Shown one piece after another: positions 7,790 through 14,606 of a DNA stretch of 37,951 nt. Origin of the DNA: Kiritimatiellia bacterium (GTDB taxonomy: Bacteria; Verrucomicrobiota; Kiritimatiellia; RFP12; UBA1067); contig JAFWKK010000010.1 of assembly GCA_017514235.1 (NCBI GenBank), positions 1 to 37,951 of the forward strand, given 5' to 3'. The position numbers were made by a program, and so were the translations under genes. The notes under the pieces were generated by a model. That model was given only the letters and a program-made list of their open reading frames with translations. It was not told the origin of the DNA and made no database searches. Each line of letters starts with the position of its first letter. Within the stretch, counting starts at the first letter, position 1.

Positions 7790-8809
7790 ATGACTTTGGC
7801 AGAACTCGAGCAGAAGAAGGCTGAGAGCCTTGAGGCTATTGCGGCTGCGGCTGACGCGGCGGCGGTGGAGGCGCTTCGCGTCGCATACGTCGGAAGGAAC
7901 GGGTCTATCCCCGCGCTCATAAAGGGAATGAAGGACGTCCCGAAGGAGGATCGCCCCGCGTTCGGCAAGGCGGTTCAGGCATGGCGCGCCGAGGTCGAGG
8001 CCGCGCTTGCCGCGAAGGGCGGCGGCTCTGCGGGCGAGAAGGCAGTCGAGGCCGACCTTACGCTTCCGGGCCGCTGGTTCGGCCTTGGTTCTAAACATCC
8101 CCTCTCGCGCGTCATCGAGGAGTCCGCCGCTATCTTTGCCCGTCTGGGTTTCACGGTCGCCGACGGTCCGGAGCTTGAGACACGCTTCAACAACTTCACC
8201 GCGCTCAACACGCCGCCGCACCATCCTTCTCAGGACAGGACGGACACATTCTGGTTCGGGGAGGACTGTCTGCTGCGCACGCAGACGTCGCCAGTGCAGA
8301 TACGAACGATGATGGCGAACAAGCCGCCTGTGCGCGTGATATGCCCTGGGCGCACGTTCCGACGCGACACCACCGACGCCACGCACTCCGCCAACTTCCA
8401 CCAGATAGAGGGCCTCTACGTCGACCGCCTGCCGCAGAAGCCGGTTTCGCTCGCCGACCTGAAGAGCGTGCTCGCGTATTTCGCGAAGGCCATGATGGGC
8501 GACGGCGTGACTGTAAGGTTCCGTCCGCACTTCTTCCCGTTCACCGAGCCGTCGGTAGAGGTGGACTTCACGTGCCATGTCTGCAAGGGGAAGGGCTGCA
8601 ACGTATGCAAGCAGTCTGGCTGGATCGAGGTCGCCGGCGCCGGCATGGTCGATCCGCGGGTGTTCAGGCACGTCGGCTACGACCCCGAGAAGGTGTCGGG
8701 CTACGCCTTTGGCTTTGGAGTGGAGCGCATAGCGATGATCAAGTACGGCATACCCGACATACGCTGGCTCTACGAGAACGATGTGCGGTTCCTCAGCCAG
8801 CTTGGCTGA
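7790..8809 (+). CDS. pheS: Phenylalanine--tRNA ligase alpha subunit
   Basis: Catalytic alpha chain (339 residues) of the class II alpha2-beta2 PheRS. An N-terminal coiled-coil tRNA-binding arm (about 1-85) precedes the catalytic core. Motif 2 is GRTFRRDTTDATHSANFHQ at 187-205. The FxPHxFPFTEPSxE segment is at 245-257. The cysteine cluster CHVCKGKGCNVC (262-273) and motif 3, GFGVERIAMIKYG (308-320), are intact. The start follows GAGGGG and an extended -10 promoter. pheT, the beta subunit gene normally directly downstream, is absent; a CorA gene follows instead. Confidence 0.95.
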   Translation: MTLAELEQKKAESLEAIAAAADAAAVEALRVAYVGRNGSIPALIKGMKDVPKEDRPAFGKAVQAWRAEVEAALAAKGGGSAGEKAVEADLTLPGRWFGLGSKHPLSRVIEESAAIFARLGFTVADGPELETRFNNFTALNTPPHHPSQDRTDTFWFGEDCLLRTQTSPVQIRTMMANKPPVRVICPGRTFRRDTTDATHSANFHQIEGLYVDRLPQKPVSLADLKSVLAYFAKAMMGDGVTVRFRPHFFPFTEPSVEVDFTCHVCKGKGCNVCKQSGWIEVAGAGMVDPRVFRHVGYDPEKVSGYAFGFGVERIAMIKYGIPDIRWLYENDVRFLSQLG

Positions 8810-8832
8810 GGGCAAAGGACGGGCGGTGCGCC

Positions 8833-9783
8833 ATGATGACCATTTACAGGTGGGAAAACGGCGGCCTGAGGGAGACGTCGGAGTTCGCACCCTCCTGCTG
8901 GATCAACCTCGTAGAGCCGTCGACGACCGAGCTTGAGGCCGTCCTTTCGTATTCCGGCGTTCCGCGAGACTTCCTTACCGACCCGCTTGACGCCGGAGAA
9001 CGTCCGCGCTTCGACTGGGAGGACGACTCCAACCTCCTCATCGTCCACGTGCCGATGCAGATACCGCCCGAAGAGGACGACGATGCCGTGCCGTACCGCA
9101 CGATCCCTCTCGGAATCATCTTCCTCAGCCAGACGGTGATTACGGTGTGCAGCGCACGGACGCAGGTGACCACCGCGTTCCTCGACCAGATCCGTCGCGT
9201 CTGCCCGCCAAGCGACAAGTACCGCTTCGCGTTTCGCCTGCTGTGGCACGCTGGAGTGCTCTTCCTGCGCTACATAAACGACATACACTCGCGCACGACG
9301 GCGCTGGAAGACGAGCTGCACAAGTCCATCTCGAACGAGGTCATACTCAGGCTCTTTCAGATAGAGAAGACTCTCGTATACTTCACCACGAGCCTGAAGG
9401 CCGACACGATCGCGCTCGCCCGCGCGAACACAGCCAGGCAGCTGACGCTGTCTGAGGACGACCGTGACTTCCTCGACGACGCGCTCGTCGAGTACCAGCA
9501 GGCGCTGGAGACGGCCACCATTCACGCGAACATCTTGAACGGCACCCTCGACACGTTCGCCTCGCTCATCAACAACAACTTGAACAACGTGATGAAGTAC
9601 CTGACCGCGGCGACGATTCTTCTCGCGGTGCCGACGCTCATCGCGTCCGTCTACGGCATGAACATCGGCCTCCCGTTCCAGAGCCATCAGAACGCCTTTG
9701 CGATCGTGATGGGGCTTTCCGGTCTCCTTGCCGCTGCGATCGGTGCGCTCTTCATATTCCTTTCGCGCAAGCGCGTGTTTTAA
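8833..9783 (+). CDS. corA: CorA-family magnesium/divalent cation transporter
   Basis: Inner-membrane pentameric channel subunit of 316 residues. A long cytoplasmic N-terminal domain (1-250) leads to two C-terminal transmembrane helices at about 257-275 and 288-310. They are joined by a loop holding the signature YGMN (GMN at 275-277) and ending in the basic tail SRKRVF. These are the defining features of CorA/MIT proteins. Whether it carries Mg, Co, Ni or Zn cannot be decided. ATG 8833 is chosen because the frame upstream overlaps pheS, and AAAGGAC lies about 13 nt upstream. The second ATG (8836) is also possible. Confidence 0.88.
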   Translation: MMTIYRWENGGLRETSEFAPSCWINLVEPSTTELEAVLSYSGVPRDFLTDPLDAGERPRFDWEDDSNLLIVHVPMQIPPEEDDDAVPYRTIPLGIIFLSQTVITVCSARTQVTTAFLDQIRRVCPPSDKYRFAFRLLWHAGVLFLRYINDIHSRTTALEDELHKSISNEVILRLFQIEKTLVYFTTSLKADTIALARANTARQLTLSEDDRDFLDDALVEYQQALETATIHANILNGTLDTFASLINNNLNNVMKYLTAATILLAVPTLIASVYGMNIGLPFQSHQNAFAIVMGLSGLLAAAIGALFIFLSRKRVF

Positions 9784-9802
9784 GCCAGGGGGAGATTAGC
9801 GA

Positions 9803-10717
9803 ATGCAGCCGCCGACTTGCCGGGGACTGAGCCTCCTGAGCGGAGGGCTTGACAGCCAGCTTGCGGTCCGAGTGCTGGAACGGGCAGGCGCATATGTGGA
9901 AGGCGTCGCTTTCGAGACGCCGTTCTTCGGCTGCGCGGCGGCGAAGAAAGCCGCCGAGGCTCTTGGCATCGTGCTGCACGTGGTGGACTTCACCGACGAT
10001 GAGATTGCGCTTGTCGAGAATCCTCCGCACGGATTCGGCGGTGCGATGAACCCGTGCATCGACTGCCATGCGGCCATGATCCGCCGCGCCGGCGAGATGA
10101 TGGTTGAGCGCGGTTTCGACTTCGTGGCGACTGGCGAGGTGCAAGGGCAGAGGCCGATGTCGCAAAACCGCCAGAATTTGGGCGTCGTGGAGAAGGCGTC
10201 GGGGCTGAAGGGCCGTCTGGTGCGTCCGCTTTCAGCGAAGCTGCTTGAGCCGACCGTTCCCGAACTTGAGGGCAGGCTGGACCGGTCGAAGCTCCTTGAC
10301 ATCTCTGGACGCGCCCGCGACAGGCAGATTGCGCTTGCGGCCGAGCTTGGCATTGTCGACTATCCGTCGCCGGCCGGCGGCTGCAAGTTGACAGAAGCAG
10401 GTTTTTGCCGTAAGTTGAAGGACCTCATGGACCACGAGGGGCTGGCCAATCGGCGGCTCGTGGAGCTGCTTGTCGTCGGCCGCCGCTTTCGCCTGCCGGA
10501 CGGCTCGTCGGTGATTCTCGGACGTGACCGTACCGAGAATGTCGTATTGAGCGGCGAGAGCGGAACGGTTGTCGCCTTTCCTGACGTGCCAGGGCCTACG
10601 GCGCTCTTGCCGGACGTGAAGTCTGAGGCAGACCTGGAGCTGGCTCGCGGGATAGTCCGTGCCTGGTCTCGTGGAGGCATCGGGCGGGAATCGTTCAGGA
10701 AATACCAGATCTGCTGA
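9803..10717 (+). CDS. PP-loop ATPase, tRNA thiouridylase-like (MnmA/ThiI-related)
   Basis: Predicted ATP-pyrophosphatase of 304 residues that adenylates a tRNA uridine before sulfur insertion. The PP-loop SGGLDS is at 13-18. A Cys pair, NPCIDCHAAM (Cys85 and Cys88), and a later SPAGGCKLTEAGFC (Cys194) are candidates for catalytic or Fe-S/zinc ligands. The family is often labelled tRNA 4-thiouridine synthase or MnmA-like but lacks the THUMP domain of classical ThiI. The C-terminal ~80 residues resemble the accessory beta domain of that group. GGGGGAG (9788-9794) sits 8 nt before ATG 9803. The modified position is not predictable. Confidence 0.7.
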   Translation: MQPPTCRGLSLLSGGLDSQLAVRVLERAGAYVEGVAFETPFFGCAAAKKAAEALGIVLHVVDFTDDEIALVENPPHGFGGAMNPCIDCHAAMIRRAGEMMVERGFDFVATGEVQGQRPMSQNRQNLGVVEKASGLKGRLVRPLSAKLLEPTVPELEGRLDRSKLLDISGRARDRQIALAAELGIVDYPSPAGGCKLTEAGFCRKLKDLMDHEGLANRRLVELLVVGRRFRLPDGSSVILGRDRTENVVLSGESGTVVAFPDVPGPTALLPDVKSEADLELARGIVRAWSRGGIGRESFRKYQIC

Positions 10718-10728
10718 CTTTGCCGCAA

Positions 10729-10757
10729 TTGCCGGACCGCTTGATTTATGGTATCAT
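10729..10757 (+). promoter_or_regulatory. Promoter of the DedA gene
   Basis: TTGCCG (10729-10734), a 17-nt spacer and TATCAT (10752-10757) preceded by TGG (10749-10751). It lies about 105 nt upstream of ATG 10862, leaving a leader that contains a possible 16-codon ORF (10780-10830). Confidence 0.5.
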
Positions 10758-10861
10758 TCAGAGAAACAGGTGAGATCGAATGATTGGCAAGGAAACGATG
10801 CTTGACAAGCAGGAAGGTTGCGGAGACTGATCTTGACGCTTCGAAGGAGGACTGACGAGCC

Positions 10862-11527
10862 ATGTTGGAGACGATAGCATCACATCTTGACACACTGGCC
10901 GGGCTTGCCCCGGTGTGGAAGTTACTGCTCGTATTTGCGTTCATGGCGGTGGAGTCCAGCTTCGTGCCGTTTCCGAGCGAAGTGGTGATGATTCCCGCAG
11001 GATTTCTCGCCGCGCGCGGCGAACTGGGCTTTTCCTCTCCGGCGTCGGCAATGGTCGCGGCGGTTGCGCTGGGCGTGGCCGGTTCGCTGGCTGGAGCGTA
11101 CGTGAACTACTTCCTGGCGCGCGCAGTGGGCCGGCCGTTCCTAGAAAAGCACGGAAAGTGGTTCTTCCTGAAGCCTGCCGCGCTTGCGCGAGTATGCGAG
11201 GTGTTCAACCGTTATGGTGCGGCAACGACCTTCGTGTGCCGCATGGTGCCGGCGATCCGCCAGCTGATTTCGATACCGGCAGGCATTTCGCGCATGCCGC
11301 TCGGACCGTTCACGCTCTTCACGGCACTTGGCGCCGGCGTGTGGACTGCGATACTCGCGGCGGCCGGCTTTGCGCTCGGGCGTGCCGCCGGCGACATATC
11401 GTACCTGGAGCTTTGCACGCGCGGCCGCGACATGGCGATGGCGCACCTGCCGCTCGTAATAGGCGCGGCGGTCGCGCTTGCGGTTCTGCATATCGTTGTT
11501 TCCCGGCTTGTGATGCGCCGCAAGTGA
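10862..11527 (+). CDS. DedA/SNARE-associated (VTT) family membrane protein
   Basis: Inner-membrane protein of 221 residues from the DedA family. DedA proteins act in membrane homeostasis, and some members are undecaprenyl-phosphate or phospholipid flippases. It has about five hydrophobic segments. The family core is recognisable in VESSFVPFPSEVVMIPAGF, where the acidic residues lie in a re-entrant loop. The second half carries FVCRMVPAIRQLISIPAG, with the conserved Arg and Pro. AAGGAGG (10844-10850) supports ATG 10862. Lipid specificity is unknown. It stands alone between the thiouridylase gene and dnaB. Confidence 0.85.
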   Translation: MLETIASHLDTLAGLAPVWKLLLVFAFMAVESSFVPFPSEVVMIPAGFLAARGELGFSSPASAMVAAVALGVAGSLAGAYVNYFLARAVGRPFLEKHGKWFFLKPAALARVCEVFNRYGAATTFVCRMVPAIRQLISIPAGISRMPLGPFTLFTALGAGVWTAILAAAGFALGRAAGDISYLELCTRGRDMAMAHLPLVIGAAVALAVLHIVVSRLVMRRK

Positions 11528-11539
11528 CGTGTTTGCGCG

Positions 11540-11580
11540 TGTGGACAAGTTGTTCACAACTCATCAACAGGTGTAGACAA
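11540..11580. promoter_or_regulatory. Cluster of DnaA-box-like 9-mers upstream of dnaB
   Basis: Three near-consensus sites occur in 41 bp: TGTGGACAA (11540-11548, reverse of TTGTCCACA), TTGTTCACA (11550-11558) and TGTAGACAA (11572-11580, reverse of TTGTCTACA). Each differs from TTATNCACA by one or two bases and all share TTGTNNACA. The middle one sits in the palindrome AGTTGT-TC-ACAACT (11548-11561). The cluster lies 31 nt upstream of the dnaB -10 box. Confidence 0.4.
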
Positions 11581-11607
11581 CGCGCTGCGTCTCTGCCAGT
11601 CCTCTTT

Positions 11608-11616
11608 TGGTATAAT
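11608..11616 (+). promoter_or_regulatory. Extended -10 promoter of dnaB, predicted leaderless
   Basis: TGG then TATAAT (11611-11616), followed by TGGCGGC and ATG 11624. Only 7 nt separate the -10 box from the start codon. There is no Shine-Dalgarno sequence and no clear -35. Confidence 0.65.
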
Positions 11617-11623
11617 TGGCGGC

Positions 11624-13111
11624 ATGAGCGAACTGAAGACACCGCCTCACAACCTTGAGGCAGAGCGGGCCGTCCTGGGGTCGATTCTTCTTGACACTAC
11701 GGGCAGGAGCGACGGCCGCGTGATGGACGAGTGCCGGTCTCGCGGTGTTGTGCCGGAGACGTTTTACGATCCGGCGAACCGGGCCATTTTTACGGCGATG
11801 ATGGCTATGGGGGCGGCGTCGAAGCCTCTGGACGCCCTGGCTCTCATCGAGGAGCTGAGGCGCACAAACAGGCTTGAGGCCGTCGGCGGCGTCGGCTACA
11901 TACAGTCGCTCATAGACCAGGTTCCGACGACGGCACACGCCGAGCACTACATCGGAATCTTGCGCGGCAAGCATCTGCGTCGCATGATGATCGAGCGGGC
12001 TACTGACGTGGTGGCGCATTGCTTCGACGAGGGCGAGTATCCAGACGCGCAGGTCGTGCTTGGCGACGCCGAGAAGAACTTCCTTGAAATCGGCGGCTCG
12101 GCCAGCGCGACGATGCCGTGGTCCGCGGCGATCGACGAGAGCTTCAAGAGAATCGACCGCATGTTCGAGTCGGGCGGCCGGCTGATGGAGGGCCTGTCGA
12201 CCGGCTACAAGTACCTCGACGAGACGCTTCAGGGGCTGAAGCCAGGCGAAATGATCGTGATAGCGGCGCGTCCGTCGGTAGGCAAGACGTCGCTTGCGAT
12301 GAACATCGCCGAGAGCGTGGCGCTCGGCATGGACATGAACAACGTTCCGGTCAGGTACGACAACGGCAAGCGCCATCCCGTGGCGATCTTCTCGCTTGAG
12401 ATGCCGGTCGAGCAACTGACCAAGAGAATGCTCGCGGGGCGAGCCCGCATCAACATGTGGCGGCTCAACCGCAACCTCGTGCCGAAGAGCGAGAAGGAGA
12501 TGCTGACGGGCAGCCTCATGCAGGCGATGGGCGAGCTGAAGACGGCGCCGATATACGTTGACGACACGGCAAGCCTTGACGTCATGGATCTCCGCGCCCG
12601 CGCCCGCCGCCTGAAGAAGCGATACGGAATCGAGCTGGTCGTGATAGACTACCTTCAGCTCTGCACCTGCCGCGAAGGTTCGCGGCAAGGGCGCCAGATC
12701 GAGGTGTCGATGATCTCCCGGCAGATAAAGGCGATGGCGAAGGAACTGAAGATACCGGTGATAGTGCTCTCGCAGCTTTCCCGCGACAACGAGAAGCGCG
12801 GCGACAAGTTCGAGAGGCCTAAGCTCTCGGACCTGCGCGACTCAGGCGCGATCGAGCAGGACGCCGACGTCGTTTTCCTGCTGCGCCGTCCTTCTCGCAA
12901 TCCGAAGGACCCTGAGTCGCAGGACCAGACGCTTGCCTACGTGGACATCGCGAAGAACCGCAACGGAGAGACCGGCGACGTGAAGATGACCTTCGTGCGC
13001 GAATGGACGCGCTTCCTGGACCGCGAGCCGGAACACAAGGAAACCGAGAACTTCAGTTCGTCCGAACCTGTGCCGGAACAGGGCGAATTCGCACCGGACC
13101 CGATGTCGTAA
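11624..13111 (+). CDS. dnaB: Replicative DNA helicase DnaB
   Basis: Hexameric 5'-3' replicative helicase of 495 residues. The N-terminal domain begins with the typical PPHNLEAERAVLGSILLD (7-24). The RecA-like C-terminal domain has Walker A ARPSVGKTS at 215-223, IFSLEMP (255-261), the Walker B region VVIDYLQL, the LSQLSRDNEKR block and SDLRDSGAIEQDADVV with the arginine-finger area. Compared with common DnaB, a short extra stretch (about residues 237-250) sits before the HPVAIFSLEM strand. Translation appears leaderless: the -10 box ends 7 nt before ATG. Possible DnaA boxes lie just upstream, which would tie expression to replication control. Confidence 0.95.
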   Translation: MSELKTPPHNLEAERAVLGSILLDTTGRSDGRVMDECRSRGVVPETFYDPANRAIFTAMMAMGAASKPLDALALIEELRRTNRLEAVGGVGYIQSLIDQVPTTAHAEHYIGILRGKHLRRMMIERATDVVAHCFDEGEYPDAQVVLGDAEKNFLEIGGSASATMPWSAAIDESFKRIDRMFESGGRLMEGLSTGYKYLDETLQGLKPGEMIVIAARPSVGKTSLAMNIAESVALGMDMNNVPVRYDNGKRHPVAIFSLEMPVEQLTKRMLAGRARINMWRLNRNLVPKSEKEMLTGSLMQAMGELKTAPIYVDDTASLDVMDLRARARRLKKRYGIELVVIDYLQLCTCREGSRQGRQIEVSMISRQIKAMAKELKIPVIVLSQLSRDNEKRGDKFERPKLSDLRDSGAIEQDADVVFLLRRPSRNPKDPESQDQTLAYVDIAKNRNGETGDVKMTFVREWTRFLDREPEHKETENFSSSEPVPEQGEFAPDPMS

Positions 13112-13143
13112 TTGCCAAGACTTAAGAAGAGGGGGCCGAAAGA

Positions 13144-14517
13144 ATGAGGCAGATGACGCTTCTGGAAGGTGTCGCGGGCGAAGGTGCGGGAGCGCAGCCG
13201 CTCGCCTCCAGGATGCGCCCAAGGGACCTCTCTGAGTTCGTGGGGCAGTCCCACCTGGTCGGCGAGGATGGCATCTTGCGGCAGATGATAGTGCGCGACC
13301 AGATACCGTCCATGATCCTCTGGGGCCCGCCCGGCGTCGGCAAGACGACGCTCGCCAACGTGGTTGCGAACGCTACGAAGGCGGAGTTCGTGAACTTCTC
13401 GGCGGTTACGAGCGGCATCAAGGAGATAAAGGAGATCATGGCGCGGGCGGAGTCGGGACGGCGGCTGGGCGTGCGCACTGTTCTTTTCGTGGACGAGATA
13501 CACCGCTTCAACAAGGCGCAGCAGGACGCGTTTCTGCCATATGTCGAGCAGGGCTCCATAATCCTCATCGGCGCAACTACCGAAAACCCGTCGTTCGAGG
13601 TGAATTCCGCTCTCCTCAGCCGCTGCAAGGTGTTCGTGCTCAAGGGACTTTCCGAAGACGACCTCGTGCAGCTAATGCGCCGCGCCCTGACGGACGAGCG
13701 CGGGTTCAAGTCGCTCGGCGTCTCCTGCGCTGACGACCTGCTGCGCAAGATCGCAATCTTTGCGAACGGCGACGCGCGCAATGCGCTGGGCACGCTGGAG
13801 ACTGCGGTCGCCAACTGCGGAGTCGGTGCGGACGGGCGTCCCGAGGTGACAGAGAAGACGCTGGCGCAGGTCGTGAGCCGCAAGGCGCTCATGTACGACA
13901 AGAACGGGGAGGAGCACTACAACATCATATCGGCGCTCCACAAGTCGATGCGCAACTCCGATCCGGACGCGGCGGTCTACTGGCTGGCACGGATGCTCGA
14001 AGGGGGCGAGGACCCGCTCTACATAGCACGGCGATGCATACGATTCGCTGCCGAGGACGTGGGGCTGGCCGACCCGAACGCGCTTCTCCTGGCCGACGCG
14101 GCATGGAACGCCTGCCACAACCTCGGCGTGCCGGAATGCAACGTGCACCTGACGGAAATCGTGGTCTACCTCTCGTTGGCTCCGAAGTCGAACGCAATGG
14201 AGCAGACGTACGTCCGTGCGGCTCGTGACGCGCAGGAGCGCATGGCAGAACCGGTTCCGCTCAACATACGCAATGCGCCGACGCGGCTCATGAAGGAGCT
14301 GGACTACGGCAAGGGCTATACCTATGCGCACGACACGGACGAGAAGATCGCTCGCATGTCGTGTCTGCCGGAGTCGCTGGCTGGCCGTCGCTACTACGCC
14401 CCGTCGGGACTGGGGCGCGAGGCGAACATGAAGGCTCGCCTTGACGCCGTGCGCGACTGGCGCGAGGGGCGCACGGACGTGCCGCCGTTTTCTACTCCGG
14501 CGTACCGCAGCCGGTGA
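13144..14517 (+). CDS. rarA: Replication-associated recombination protein RarA (MgsA) AAA ATPase
   Basis: AAA+ clamp-loader-like ATPase of 457 residues acting at stalled forks. The N-terminal region PLASRMRPRDLSEFVGQSHL is typical. Walker A is GPPGVGKTT (61-69), Walker B is LFVDEIHRFNKAQQD (114-128), and sensor 1 is IGATTENPSFEVNSALLSRC from residue 142. The C-terminal tetramerisation domain with HYNIISALHKSMR and DPLYIARRC is present. AGAGGGGG lies about 8 nt before ATG 13144. The gene follows dnaB by 32 nt and is probably cotranscribed with it, a functional pairing of fork helicase and fork-rescue ATPase. Confidence 0.93.
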   Translation: MRQMTLLEGVAGEGAGAQPLASRMRPRDLSEFVGQSHLVGEDGILRQMIVRDQIPSMILWGPPGVGKTTLANVVANATKAEFVNFSAVTSGIKEIKEIMARAESGRRLGVRTVLFVDEIHRFNKAQQDAFLPYVEQGSIILIGATTENPSFEVNSALLSRCKVFVLKGLSEDDLVQLMRRALTDERGFKSLGVSCADDLLRKIAIFANGDARNALGTLETAVANCGVGADGRPEVTEKTLAQVVSRKALMYDKNGEEHYNIISALHKSMRNSDPDAAVYWLARMLEGGEDPLYIARRCIRFAAEDVGLADPNALLLADAAWNACHNLGVPECNVHLTEIVVYLSLAPKSNAMEQTYVRAARDAQERMAEPVPLNIRNAPTRLMKELDYGKGYTYAHDTDEKIARMSCLPESLAGRRYYAPSGLGREANMKARLDAVRDWREGRTDVPPFSTPAYRSR

Positions 14518-14563
14518 CGGTCCGGTCTGTGTGCACGGGTGAGGGTGATTCAGGGACTTTTGT

Positions 14564-14578
14564 CTCGTACTTTACGAG
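14564..14578. promoter_or_regulatory. Perfect 15-bp palindrome over the -35 of the GH36-like gene
   Basis: CTCGTA-CTT-TACGAG. It overlaps the weak -35 TTTACG (14571-14576), 15 nt before the -10 box at 14594. The site fits an operator, and the convergent XylR-type regulator is the obvious candidate partner. This is inferred from position only. Confidence 0.45.
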
Positions 14579-14590
14579 GTGACCGTGCTT

Positions 14591-14599
14591 TGCTATACT
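14591..14599 (+). promoter_or_regulatory. Extended -10 promoter of the GH36-like gene, predicted leaderless
   Basis: TGC then TATACT (14594-14599), followed by GCGCGGC and ATG 14607, a 7-nt gap with no ribosome site. The -35 is TTTACG (14571-14576) at a 17-nt spacing. Confidence 0.6.
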
Positions 14600-14606
14600 G
14601 CGCGGC

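Noticed and set aside
8341-8832. N-terminal extension of the CorA frame into pheS
   Set aside because: The extension is the out-of-frame reading of pheS; CorA similarity begins at ATG 8833.
10780-10830. 16-codon ORF in the DedA leader
   Set aside because: Weak ribosome site and no conservation evidence from one sequence.
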